From Serratia rhizosphaerae (GTDB lineage Bacteria > Pseudomonadota > Gammaproteobacteria > Enterobacterales > Enterobacteriaceae): 64,000 bases of DNA. A program made the translations under genes and the position numbers. Shown here piece after piece: positions 1-7,877 of this stretch. The notes beneath the pieces are model-generated. The model was not told where the DNA came from, searched no databases, and saw only the letters and a list, made by a program, of their open reading frames with translations. The stretch lies in assembly GCF_009817885.1 (NCBI RefSeq), contig NZ_CP041764.1, positions 3,534,001-3,598,000 on the forward strand, given 5' to 3'. Position 1 is the stretch's first letter; the number at the start of each line of letters is the position of its first letter.

Positions 1-337
1 AGGCGACCGCGAGGAACAGACCGTGTCCGAGCCCGGCAATAAAGCGCGCAATCAGCATCATCGAGATGCTGGTGGCAAGCGCCGCGGCCAGACTGCCAAT
101 GGTGAAGACCAGCATCGTCGTCAGCATGGTCCGCTTGCGGGACCAGTTGGCCGTTAAGGCGGTCAGCACCGGTGCGGCAAAGGTTGCGCCCAGGGCATAC
201 CAGGTCACTGCGCGGCCGACGTGTTCGACGCTGACGTTCAGGTTTTGGGCAATAACGTCAGTCAGGCCGATAGGAACGAATTCAGCCAGGCCCAGCGCAA
301 AGGCGCTGAGCGTAAAGATATAGACGATGAGCGGCAT
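1..337 (-). CDS. MFS drug-efflux-type transporter, N-terminal part only (cut by window edge)
   Basis: The visible 112 codons encode the first three to four membrane helices of a 12-helix major facilitator transporter of the AraJ/YdhP type (DHA1). The opening FALGLAEFVPIGL stretch and the NWSRKR cytoplasmic loop between helices 2 and 3 are typical of proton-driven drug or sugar efflux pumps in the inner membrane. The ATG at 335-337 has a GAGAG Shine-Dalgarno-like run just upstream. The rest of the gene lies off the left edge. It is divergent from the LysR gene starting at 513, and the 175-bp AT-rich gap probably carries the shared regulator-controlled promoter. The substrate cannot be told. 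Confidence 0.85.
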   Translation of the reverse strand, partial: MPLIVYIFTLSAFALGLAEFVPIGLTDVIAQNLNVSVEHVGRAVTWYALGATFAAPVLTALTANWSRKRTMLTTMLVFTIGSLAAALATSISMMLIARFIAGLGHGLFLAVA

Positions 338-512
338 GACAATCTCTCTTGATGAATCAGGGTAAACGGCCATTGGCCGCCGTTGGCCAGCAGAGTAGAG
401 AGCGTTGTGAAATATGAGAAATTATTATTTAATCTATCAGTGATAAATATTTTTATGTCTTGGCGTGCCGAGGCCTGACGATGCACCGGCGCGGCTGAAA
501 GGAAGACGATAC

Positions 513-1403
513 ATGAGTCATCTCGACCATCTGCGCACCTTTATCGAGGCCTACCGGTTACAGTCGTTCTCGCGGGCGGCCGAGTCCCTGGGCATGACGC
601 AGCCTGCGGCATCGCTGCACATTCAGGCGTTGGAAGCCTTTGTCGGTAAACCGCTGTTTGTACGGCGCGCCCGCGGCGTTACCGCAACGGAAGCGGCCGA
701 TGAGCTGGCGCGGGCGATCGGTCCGATGATTGATGGGTTGGAAACCAGGATGGCCTCCTACCGCAGCGGCGGCGAACTGGGGGGAACGGTGCATATTGCC
801 GGGCCGTCTGATTTCATCTATTCCAGAATCGCGGCGGGACTGGCCCCGCTGTTGGGACAAGGGTTTCGTATCCGGGTTCATACCGGCAACCGGGAACGTA
901 TCTACGCACTGTTAAATAATGCCACGGCCGATCTGGCGATTACCGCCTCGATGCCGGATGAGCGTTCACACGGTTTTGCCCGGCTGTTGACAGAGCGCTT
1001 TCTGCTGGTGTCGGCGCCAGAGATGGCTGAACAGCTGGGGCCGCACCCTACTGCAGAACAGTTTGCCGGCCTCCCGCTGATTGCGTTTGACGAGGATCTG
1101 CCTCTGATTCGGCCTGTCTGGACCGCGCTGTTTCAATTGGCGCCAACCCTGCAGGCGGCGTTAACCATTCCCGATCTGCGCATCATTCAGGATCTGGTGA
1201 TTAAAGGGCAGGGCTGGAGCGTGCTGCCTGACTATCAGTGCGTTGATGCGCTGGCATCGGGAACGTTGGTGTCCCTCACCCCGGCTGAAGATGCGCCGAC
1301 CAACAATCTGTATCTGGTGTGGAATAAGGCATCAATGCGTAATCCGCGCATTGTGCACGTACGTGATTTTATCCTCGGTCTGTTTGGCGGGGGCAATGAC
1401 TGA
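513..1403 (+). CDS. LysR-family transcriptional regulator
   Basis: This 296-residue protein has the standard LysR layout: an N-terminal winged helix-turn-helix (about residues 1-60, with FSRAAESLGMTQPAASLHIQ as recognition region) and a C-terminal periplasmic-binding-protein-like effector domain. I chose the ATG at 513, which has AAGGA 8 bp upstream; an upstream in-frame ATG at 465 would add 16 non-conserved residues. It is divergent from the efflux transporter at 337, so control of that pump is the simplest guess. The spacer contains an imperfect AT-rich dyad around 436-457 that could be the T-N11-A type LysR site. The inducer is unknown. Confidence 0.9.
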   Translation: MSHLDHLRTFIEAYRLQSFSRAAESLGMTQPAASLHIQALEAFVGKPLFVRRARGVTATEAADELARAIGPMIDGLETRMASYRSGGELGGTVHIAGPSDFIYSRIAAGLAPLLGQGFRIRVHTGNRERIYALLNNATADLAITASMPDERSHGFARLLTERFLLVSAPEMAEQLGPHPTAEQFAGLPLIAFDEDLPLIRPVWTALFQLAPTLQAALTIPDLRIIQDLVIKGQGWSVLPDYQCVDALASGTLVSLTPAEDAPTNNLYLVWNKASMRNPRIVHVRDFILGLFGGGND

Positions 1404-1478
1404 CCCTTGGCCTACTGCAACGTTGTCCGCTATGAAGCGGCACCAACCTGCACTCTTGCGGGCTTTGTGACCCTGATA

Positions 1479-2717
1479 TTATGCGGTGGCTTTCGTCCCG
1501 TAATGTCGTGTTAGCCACCAGAATACCAGCGCCAGCAGGCTGACCGCAGCGCCGAGCAGGCACACGCCCCGCCAGCCGGCGTAGGCGTAGGTCGCCGTGG
1601 TGCTGATGGCGCCCAGGCCGCTGCCGAGCGCGTAGAACAGCATGTAAAGGCCGACCAGCCGGCTCTGGGCCTCAGGACGCGCGCGGAAAATCATGCTCTG
1701 ATTGGTGACGTGCAGCGCCTGTCCCCCCAAATCAAGCAGTACGATGCCGATCATCAGCGCGCCCAGCGACCAGGCCATCAGCGACAGCGGCCACCAGGCC
1801 AGCAGCAGTGCCGCCAGCGCCGCCGCGCTGGTGCGTTGGGCATATCCCCGGTCGGCCCAGTGGCCGGCTCGCACGGCAGCCAGCGCGCCAATCGCGCCGA
1901 CCAGGCCAAAAGCGCCGATGGCGGTGTGCGAGAAGCCGTAAGGCGGCGCGCTCAACGGCAATACCAGCGCGCTCCAGAAGATATTGAACGCGGCAAACAT
2001 CAGCAGCGCCAGCATGCCGCGCACTTGCAGTACTTTTTCCTCCCGCAGCAGCGTCAGCATTGAGACGATCAGGCTTAGGTAGCGCATCTTGGGCTGCGTG
2101 GCCGGAAGGCGTGGCAGCCTTCGCCAAAGCGGCAGCGCGATCGCCAGCATCAGCACGGCGGCGCACAGGTAGACGCCGCGCCAGCCCGCCAGATCGCTGA
2201 TGCCTCCGGCAAACACCCGCGCCAGCAGCAGGCCGATAAACACGCCGCTTTGCGCCGCCCCCACGACGCGCCCTTGCTCATGCGGTGCAGCGGCGCTTGC
2301 GGCATAGGCGATCAACCCCTGCGTCATCGCGGTACCCAGCAGGCCTACGGCGAGCATGCCCGTCAGCAGGGCGGGCGCGGAGCGCGCCAACCCCACCGCG
2401 ACAAGCGCGGCCGCGAGAGCAAACAGCTGTAGCGTGATAAGGCGGCGGCGATCCAGCCGGTCGCCCAGCGGTACCAGCAATAGCAGGGCCAGGGCGCAGC
2501 CGAGCTGCGTGGCGGTGATCACGCCGCCGACGGCCGCATGGCTGATGCCGAAGTCCAGCGCCAGCGCATCAAGCAAAGGCTGCGCGTAATAGACGTTCGC
2601 CACGCTCAGCCCGCTGGCGACGGCGAACAGCCACACCAGGCTGCCGGGCATCTTTACCGGATGAGCCTGCATATTGTTTGGGGGGGAGGGTAACGGCGAT
2701 GCCAGGGAAGTCTTCAT
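1479..2717 (-). CDS. MFS transporter (efflux type)
   Basis: A 412-residue, 12-helix major facilitator protein. The first helix contains VANVYYAQPLLD, a motif shared by a common family of bacterial MFS exporters, and the helix 2-3 loop reads GDRLDRRR. The ATG at 2717 is preceded by AAAAGGA. A hydrophilic tail of about 25 residues precedes helix 1. The gene is divergent from an HxlR-family regulator (2822) with two matching palindromes between them (2740-2791), so it is probably repressed by that regulator and induced by a small molecule it exports. The cargo cannot be read from sequence. Confidence 0.9.
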   Translation of the reverse strand: MKTSLASPLPSPPNNMQAHPVKMPGSLVWLFAVASGLSVANVYYAQPLLDALALDFGISHAAVGGVITATQLGCALALLLLVPLGDRLDRRRLITLQLFALAAALVAVGLARSAPALLTGMLAVGLLGTAMTQGLIAYAASAAAPHEQGRVVGAAQSGVFIGLLLARVFAGGISDLAGWRGVYLCAAVLMLAIALPLWRRLPRLPATQPKMRYLSLIVSMLTLLREEKVLQVRGMLALLMFAAFNIFWSALVLPLSAPPYGFSHTAIGAFGLVGAIGALAAVRAGHWADRGYAQRTSAAALAALLLAWWPLSLMAWSLGALMIGIVLLDLGGQALHVTNQSMIFRARPEAQSRLVGLYMLFYALGSGLGAISTTATYAYAGWRGVCLLGAAVSLLALVFWWLTRHYGTKATA

Positions 2718-2739
2718 ATTCCAACGTCCTTTTAGTCTG

Positions 2740-2791
2740 GTTTCAAAATGAAACTGATTGAATGCTAGGTTATGAAGTTTTAAAATGCAAC
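2740..2791. promoter_or_regulatory. Pair of HxlR-type operator palindromes
   Basis: Two 15-bp dyads lie between divergent start codons at 2717 and 2822. The first, GTTTCAAAATGAAAC (2740-2754), is a perfect inverted repeat around AAA. The second, GTTTTAAAATGCAAC (2777-2791), matches it at 13 of 15 positions. Their centres are 37 bp apart. HxlR/MarR-type dimers bind dyads of this shape, so these are likely the sites through which the 2822 gene controls itself and the transporter. Binding is inferred. Confidence 0.6.
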
Positions 2792-2821
2792 CAGAATCCG
2801 GCCGGATATTGAGGAGATGCC

Positions 2822-3268
2822 ATGCCGCCCCGTAAACCGATGAACGATGAACCCTGCCCGGTAGCGCGCGGCGTCGATCTGATTGGCGACCGCTGGTCGC
2901 TGCTGATCGTTCGCGATGCCTTTGATGGCATGCGCCGCTTCGGGGATTTTCAGCGCAGCCTGGGGATGGCGCGCAATATTCTTGCCGACCGGTTACGTAA
3001 GCTGGTTGAGGCCGGCGTACTCGAGATGCAGGGCGCGTCAGATGGTTCGGCGTATCAGGAATATGTGCTGACGGACAAGGGGGAGAGCCTGTTTCCCGTG
3101 GTGGTGGCGCTACGGCAATGGGGAGAACGGCACCTGTTCGCGCAGGGTGAACGGCATTCGCTGCTCATTGATAAGCGTAGCGGCGAACCGGTGCCTTTTA
3201 TGGCCCCGATAGCGCAGGACGGCAGCGTGCTGGCGGCAAGCGAGGCCGAGGTGCGCAAGATAAGGTAA
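2822..3268 (+). CDS. HxlR-family winged-helix transcriptional regulator
   Basis: A 148-residue protein with the HxlR domain (about residues 10-105). It opens with CPVARGVDLIGDRWSLLIVR, which carries the family's conserved Cys followed by GDRW, and continues with the recognition helix MARNILADRLRKL and the wing. The Cys near residue 12 can be a redox or electrophile sensor in this family. A GGAG lies 7 bp before the ATG. It is divergent from the MFS exporter and probably represses it through the 2740-2791 dyads. The C-terminal 40 residues are a poorly conserved tail. Confidence 0.9.
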   Translation: MPPRKPMNDEPCPVARGVDLIGDRWSLLIVRDAFDGMRRFGDFQRSLGMARNILADRLRKLVEAGVLEMQGASDGSAYQEYVLTDKGESLFPVVVALRQWGERHLFAQGERHSLLIDKRSGEPVPFMAPIAQDGSVLAASEAEVRKIR

Positions 3269-3286
3269 AGATGATGCCGGGCGTGT

Positions 3287-4255
3287 TCAGCCGGCATCAA
3301 TGGCGGCGGGGCCGCGAAAGGCCCGGCGCCATTCACTGGGGCTGACGCCAAACCGGGTCTTGAAACTTTGCCTGAAAGACACGGGGGACTGAAACCCTGC
3401 CTCATCCGCCACGCTTTCAATGCTGTTATTGGTCGTTTCCAGCAGTTCCTGGCTTCGTTGCAGGCGTTCGGCATTGAGCCACTCGCCCAGCGGGATGCCG
3501 GTGGCTTTCACAAAGTGGCGCGTCAGCGTGCGTCTGCTCATATTGACAAAGCGGGCCAGCGAGTCGAGATCGTGCGGCTTAGCCAGGTTACGCCGCAGAT
3601 AATCGATAAGCTCGTTGATTTTGCCGTCGCGGGTATTTACCGGAATGGGGCGTTCAATAAACTGGGCCTGCCCGCCCTCCCGGTATGGAGGGACCACCAT
3701 TCTTCTGGCGACCCGGTTGGCAATGGCGGTGCCGTAATGGTCGCGGACAATATTGAGGCAGCAATCGATACCGGCCGCCGTACCGGCAGAGGTAATCAGA
3801 CGTTCATCGGTGGTGTACAGCGAGTTGCTGTCCAGATGAACCTCCGGGAAGCGCTGCGTGAAGTCGCTTTCAAACTCCCAGTGCGTTGCCGCACGGTGCC
3901 GATCAAGCAAGCCGCTGTAGGCCAGCACGTAAGTGCCAAGACACAGGCCGACCACTTCAGCGCCGCGCTGCCAGGTGCTGACCAGTTTATCCAGCAGTAA
4001 CTGAGAGGGTTTTTCATCCGGATCGTGCCAGAAGGGCACGATAACAATATCCGCGCTGTCGAGTCGCTCCAGTCCATGTTCCACATTGATGGACAGGCCA
4101 ATATCCGACAGGACGACACCCGGCATTTCCGCGCAGATATCCACCTGAAAGAGGTCCGGTTCCGGCATCGCCGTGCCAAACAGAATACAGGGCACCGAAA
4201 AATGAAACGGACTGAACCCATTGGTGACAATCACCGCTACCTTCAGCGCAGACAT
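3287..4255 (-). CDS. GlxA-type AraC-family regulator with DJ-1/PfpI domain
   Basis: A 322-residue regulator with an N-terminal class I glutamine-amidotransferase-like domain (about 1-170; elbow VGLCLGTYVLAYSG with the conserved Cys) and a C-terminal AraC/XylS double helix-turn-helix (about 220-315; SRRTLTRHFVKATG and AGFQSPVSFRQSFKTRFGVSP). I chose the ATG at 4255, which has a GAGG box and matches the usual family start; an upstream ATG at 4324 would add 23 unconserved residues. The amidotransferase-like domain is a ligand sensor in this family, not an enzyme. It lies downstream of and on the same strand as the metallo-hydrolase gene, which it may control; the ligand is unknown. Confidence 0.9.
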   Translation of the reverse strand: MSALKVAVIVTNGFSPFHFSVPCILFGTAMPEPDLFQVDICAEMPGVVLSDIGLSINVEHGLERLDSADIVIVPFWHDPDEKPSQLLLDKLVSTWQRGAEVVGLCLGTYVLAYSGLLDRHRAATHWEFESDFTQRFPEVHLDSNSLYTTDERLITSAGTAAGIDCCLNIVRDHYGTAIANRVARRMVVPPYREGGQAQFIERPIPVNTRDGKINELIDYLRRNLAKPHDLDSLARFVNMSRRTLTRHFVKATGIPLGEWLNAERLQRSQELLETTNNSIESVADEAGFQSPVSFRQSFKTRFGVSPSEWRRAFRGPAAIDAG

Positions 4256-4290
4256 CGTGAACCTCACAGTTGTTGTGACCGATCGTTTTC

Positions 4291-4319
4291 GACAGGCTGC
4301 GGCATATCCGCAGCCTGTC
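4291..4319. terminator. Strong perfect stem-loop after the metallo-hydrolase gene
   Basis: GACAGGCTGCGG and CCGCAGCCTGTC form a perfect 12-bp stem around CATAT. It lies 40 bp past the stop of the 4359-5138 gene and just before the start of the GlxA-type gene. No T-run follows on either strand, so it is not a textbook intrinsic terminator. It may still stabilise the 3' end of the upstream message. Confidence 0.5.
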
Positions 4320-4358
4320 AGCATGATATTTTACCGCAGAATCGGCAGGGTGGCTGAA

Positions 4359-5138
4359 TTAGAACGCCAGGGTTTCGCCATCGGCCGGAATCAGCACCTT
4401 ATCTTCAATACCGTGTTCAAGCGTATATTCGCGTAACTCCGCGCGGGTCAGCAGGCAGTGGTTAATGGACTCCATATGGGAGGCCACGACGGTTGTTTCA
4501 GGCAGTATCTGCAGCGTGCGCAGCGTATCCTCTTTACCCATAATGATCGAACCGTAGTCATTGATAACGGCATCTCCGGTATTCAGCACCACAACATCCG
4601 GCTGGAAGCGCTGCAGGCTTCTGACATACGGTTTTACCCAAATGGTATCGCCGGCAATATAAAGCGTTTTTTCATCGTGATGGGTAAATACCAGGCCGCA
4701 TGCGTCACCCAGCAAATCAGCCATAACGCTATCGGCATACAGATCGTTGCTGCCGTGTTGGCCGTCGGTGGTGAAAATGGTCAGTCCGTCAACGAAGCGG
4801 TTTTCGCTTTCAAGCGCCCGGACGTTGAGGAACCCCTGAGAACGGATCAGGGCGGCATCGCTCTCGTTCTGGGTATAAATCAGCATGTCTTTCGGCACTA
4901 ACTGCTGCGCCGCCTCATCCCAGTGGTCGGTATGGGTATGGGTGATAATCACCGCATCAACGTCCAGCAGTTCTTCAATGGCGACGGGCAAGGCTACCAT
5001 CGGATTGCGCAGATGCGAGCGCGCGCTGCCGGCAAAGCCGTCCCAGGCATCCTTTTCCGCGAGCATCGGGTCAATCAGGAATTTTTTACCGGCGTATTCC
5101 AGCACCAGCGTGGCATTGCGGATTTGAGTCAGTTTCAT
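4359..5138 (-). CDS. MBL-fold metallo-hydrolase (UlaG-like)
   Basis: A 259-residue protein of the metallo-beta-lactamase fold. The zinc-binding HxHxDH motif is at His67, His69, Asp71 and His72 (THTHTDHW), with a downstream metal-ligand Asp in the IAGDTIW segment and a late His in VVASHMESINH. The first strand IRNATLVLEYAGKKFLIDP is typical of the UlaG / COG2220 group, whose members hydrolyse lactones or phosphoesters. The ATG at 5138 was chosen because GGAG lies 6 bp upstream; an earlier ATG at 5156 has none. It is followed on the same strand by the GlxA-type regulator. The substrate is not predictable. Confidence 0.85.
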   Translation of the reverse strand: MKLTQIRNATLVLEYAGKKFLIDPMLAEKDAWDGFAGSARSHLRNPMVALPVAIEELLDVDAVIITHTHTDHWDEAAQQLVPKDMLIYTQNESDAALIRSQGFLNVRALESENRFVDGLTIFTTDGQHGSNDLYADSVMADLLGDACGLVFTHHDEKTLYIAGDTIWVKPYVRSLQRFQPDVVVLNTGDAVINDYGSIIMGKEDTLRTLQILPETTVVASHMESINHCLLTRAELREYTLEHGIEDKVLIPADGETLAF

Positions 5139-5329
5139 GTTTGCTCCGGGGGTCATCTTGTTAACAGGTGCGGCCGCCGCGATAGCGTGTTGTTCCGGCA
5201 GCGGCTGCGAGGTGTTTTACTTTACGTGGAGGAGATGCCGGAGTGTGATATGTCCACAGGACATAAAGCGATGTAATCGGGTCAATCGGCGTAGCATGAT
5301 GACAAGAGGGAAGTTTGCCACGGGCTGAA

Positions 5330-5767
5330 TCAATCAGGCTTGGGGTCCAACGTGCTGACCTGCTTTAACCAGCGCGCCACTACCATCAGTTCGGCCTCGC
5401 TAAACTGTGCGGATAACAGCGTATTCAACTGTTGCAGCGCGGCGTGCGCCTGCAGGCCGGCGGCTTCCCCGGCGTCTGTCAGCGTCAGGCGCATTTTCCG
5501 TGAATCCTGCTCGTCAACCATACGGTCGATCAATCCCGTTGCCTGCATGCGTTTGGATAAACGGGTGATGGCCGCAGGCGCCACCCGCAATGCCGTTGAC
5601 GCCTCGCCAACGGTTGCCATGCCGGCGGAGCGCAGGAAAAACAGCAGCCCGACCTGGGCGGAACTGATATCTTCCCATGCTTCCGGCCTGGCCTCGATCC
5701 AGCGCTGAAGCGCCCTGTGTGCGTGGCCGAGCAGGAAAACGAAGCGCGGCGGTTGTGTTTTACTCAT
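5330..5767 (-). CDS. MarR-family transcriptional regulator
   Basis: A 145-residue MarR protein: helix 1 dimerisation segment, winged helix-turn-helix at about 45-110 (TVGEASTALRVAPAAITRLSKRM) and the wing motif EQDSRKMRLTLTDAG. The start is the ATG at 5767, since the frame extends upstream without family similarity. Its first codons overlap the end of the alpha/beta hydrolase gene by 8 bp, so the two are translationally coupled in one operon transcribed from near 6650. The regulator most likely represses its own operon through the palindrome at 6647-6668. Confidence 0.9.
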   Translation of the reverse strand: MSKTQPPRFVFLLGHAHRALQRWIEARPEAWEDISSAQVGLLFFLRSAGMATVGEASTALRVAPAAITRLSKRMQATGLIDRMVDEQDSRKMRLTLTDAGEAAGLQAHAALQQLNTLLSAQFSEAELMVVARWLKQVSTLDPKPD

Positions 5768-6632
5768 GTTCGCTTCCGGGTAAGGTGATGTTCTCTGACA
5801 GCCAGTCACCGACAACAGGCCACAGCGTTTTGGCGCAGCGCTGGCGGAAGAACCCCATATGGCCGATAGCGGCAACGCCGGCGTCGGCAGGTTTGAAACT
5901 GCGCCTCTCAATAATGGCATGTTTAAGCGGGGTAATCAGCCGCGTTATCGCCCCCGGATTCGCCCAGGGATCGTCATCAAACCCCAGCACCAGCAGCGGA
6001 ATATCCACCCGCGCGGCGCGCTGGCCGGCATTCATCGCCGGGTCGTCATAAAAATAACCGGGCAGACTGCTCCAGTAGCTCCATTGCAGCATGACGGGGC
6101 CGGGAAGATCTTCTCCGATGCCCAATCGCCGGGCGGGCATATAGCCAAACAGGCGGCATAGCACCGGAGCCAGCAGGCGCAACATGCACCAGACGCGGAT
6201 TTTTTCCACCGTGGCCTGTATGGTGCGGGTCACGCCGGCGTGCGAGGCGATAAGCACCGCCGCCTGTAACGCGCGCGTTGCGGAGGATAAGACGATGGCG
6301 TGGCCGCCGACGCTGTGTCCGACGGCCAGCAGCGGCATGCCGGGAAAGCGCGATGCCGCCCAGTCGGTAACGCGGCCGACATCCTCTTCCATCCAGTCCG
6401 CCATAGAAACCTTACACTCGCGGAGGTTGCCACGCGAGCGGCCGGTTCCCCGGTAATCGTAGGTCATAACGTTAAAACCGCGTTCATTCAGGTAGCGGGC
6501 AAAATCATAGTAAAACGTCTGCACCACGGCCGTCGCCGGGTGGAGGATAACGACGGCTTTTGCCTGCGCGACTTCCCACAGCGTTGCACTTATCGCTTCA
6601 ACCGCAGATAGCGGGATAGTGATCTGTTCCAT
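5760..6632 (-). CDS. Alpha/beta hydrolase
   Basis: A 290-residue serine hydrolase. The nucleophile elbow is GHSVGG (Ser107). The acid is probably in LVLGFDDDPWANP and the His in AIGHMGFFR near the C-terminus, completing a Ser-Asp-His triad. The oxyanion region HPATAVVQTFYYDFARYL and the YDYRGTGRSRG loop match the COG4757-type predicted hydrolases. It is the first gene of an operon with marR (8-bp overlap). Such pairs often detoxify or activate an ester or lactone that the regulator senses. No signal peptide is seen, so it should be cytoplasmic. Confidence 0.88.
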   Translation of the reverse strand: MEQITIPLSAVEAISATLWEVAQAKAVVILHPATAVVQTFYYDFARYLNERGFNVMTYDYRGTGRSRGNLRECKVSMADWMEEDVGRVTDWAASRFPGMPLLAVGHSVGGHAIVLSSATRALQAAVLIASHAGVTRTIQATVEKIRVWCMLRLLAPVLCRLFGYMPARRLGIGEDLPGPVMLQWSYWSSLPGYFYDDPAMNAGQRAARVDIPLLVLGFDDDPWANPGAITRLITPLKHAIIERRSFKPADAGVAAIGHMGFFRQRCAKTLWPVVGDWLSENITLPGSEHE

Positions 6633-6646
6633 TGCCCGACGCCCAT

Positions 6647-6668
6647 TTTATTTAACGTGTTAAATAAA
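6647..6668. promoter_or_regulatory. Perfect 22-bp palindrome, likely MarR operator
   Basis: TTTATTTAAC, a GT spacer, and GTTAAATAAA form perfect 10-bp inverted arms, centred 25 bp upstream of the hydrolase ATG (6632). This is the usual size and place for a MarR-dimer operator overlapping a promoter or leader. The nearby marR gene (5330-5767) is the obvious candidate ligand. Confidence 0.7.
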
Positions 6669-6768
6669 TTAGACCACGCTGATAAAAGCGTCAATTTGCT
6701 ACGCGCTCTGCCCTGAAGGAAGGTGATGGCTGACGTTTATCCGTATCTTGTCCGGCCAGTGCGTGATG

Positions 6769-7695
6769 CTAAATCTGTTCGTCCACGAAGATCGCCCATA
6801 ACTCCTCCACCGCTCTGGACATTCGGGCGGCGGGTCGGAACAGTCTGATGTCAATCGGGAGCCATAATGCGCTCTTCTGTGGTGCCGCGACGGCGATCGT
6901 GCCGGCTGCGACGTCCGGTGCCGCCAGGCTTTCCGGCAGCCAGGCAATACCGTCTCCGGCCTTGACCATAGCTAATAACGTTGCCGCCAGATCGGCGGTG
7001 AAGGCGGTATCCATGCCACGTCTGGCGCGGTTCACCTGCGAGGTGTTGGAGAGGATCCTGCCCAGACCGGATTCGGCGGAAAACGAGAGAAAGGGAAATT
7101 TTTTTCCGCCCTCAGCCTGCCAGAGCGGCTGACGATTGACGGGATCGCACTTTGAATAGGGCTGTAATGTTTCATGCCCGAGTCGGACGCTGAGGTATTT
7201 GGTCTGATCGAGGTTGATATGCATGTGAGGGTGGTAGTAACACAGCAGAAACTGCGCGTCGCCTTTGTCAATCATCCGCTCACAGGCGCTGAGCGTATCT
7301 GATAACAGGCGGAATGAGCCGAAGCGGGCAATTTTCTCGTTGTTACGCATCAGCGCCGGAAAAAAGGAGAACGACAGTGAGTGCGTCGCGGAGAAAATAA
7401 CGTCCGGTTTGGCATCACCCGCCGCTTCGATGGCTTCACTACGCAGGGTATAGAGCGCGCGAATCAGCTCCGGAATCTGAGCGACAAAGATCTCCCCGGC
7501 GCGCGTCAGGCTGACGCCGCGTCGGTTTCTTTCAAAAAGCGGAGTCCCCAGCCACTCTTCCAGCGAGATAATCCGCCGGCTGAATGCCGGCTGTGTCACA
7601 TATCGGGAAGCCGCCGCGCGGGAAAAATTGAGTGACTGAGCCAGCGCAACACAGTCTTCAAGCCATGTTAGTTCTAGATGATGCCGATTTTGCAT
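6769..7695 (-). CDS. LysR-family transcriptional regulator (probable tartrate-cassette regulator)
   Basis: A 308-residue LysR regulator. The N-terminal helix-turn-helix spans about residues 10-65 (LNFSRAAASRYVTQPAFSRR), and an effector-binding domain follows. The ATG at 7695 was chosen because AGAGG lies 11 bp upstream; in-frame ATGs at 7716 and 7791 lack a good ribosome site. It is divergent from tarD (7878), and the 182-bp gap holds a perfect 21-bp dyad (7793-7813). Control of the tarD-transporter operon in response to tartrate or a related hydroxy acid is inferred. Confidence 0.88.
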   Translation of the reverse strand: MQNRHHLELTWLEDCVALAQSLNFSRAAASRYVTQPAFSRRIISLEEWLGTPLFERNRRGVSLTRAGEIFVAQIPELIRALYTLRSEAIEAAGDAKPDVIFSATHSLSFSFFPALMRNNEKIARFGSFRLLSDTLSACERMIDKGDAQFLLCYYHPHMHINLDQTKYLSVRLGHETLQPYSKCDPVNRQPLWQAEGGKKFPFLSFSAESGLGRILSNTSQVNRARRGMDTAFTADLAATLLAMVKAGDGIAWLPESLAAPDVAAGTIAVAAPQKSALWLPIDIRLFRPAARMSRAVEELWAIFVDEQI

Positions 7696-7792
7696 TACAG
7701 GCTGCCTCTTTGGCATTAGTTCGCGTTTTATAAACTGCCTATGATGAAACAAGACAGGACACCGAGGTCCGTTAACTCTACGTGAGTGCATT

Positions 7793-7813
7793 ATGCCAAT
7801 AATAAATTGGCAT
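7793..7813. promoter_or_regulatory. Dyad ATGCCAAT-N5-ATTGGCAT, likely LysR operator
   Basis: Perfect 8-bp arms flank AATAA in the intergenic region between the divergent LysR gene (start 7695) and tarD (start 7878). The core obeys the LysR-type T-N11-A rule. A related TTTGGCATTAG half-site lies about 100 bp away at 7710-7720, near the regulator's own start. Confidence 0.6.
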
Positions 7814-7877
7814 GAGCTAACACTTTTCGTAGGCGCTCAAGTTTGTTTGCATTTGACGAAAAACTGCCGGAGAGAAC

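Noticed and set aside
3287..4324. Using the upstream ATG at 4324 for the GlxA-type regulator
   Set aside because: The extra 23 residues would be read through the strong hairpin at 4291-4319 and have no family similarity; the ATG at 4255 has a ribosome site and the normal N-terminus.
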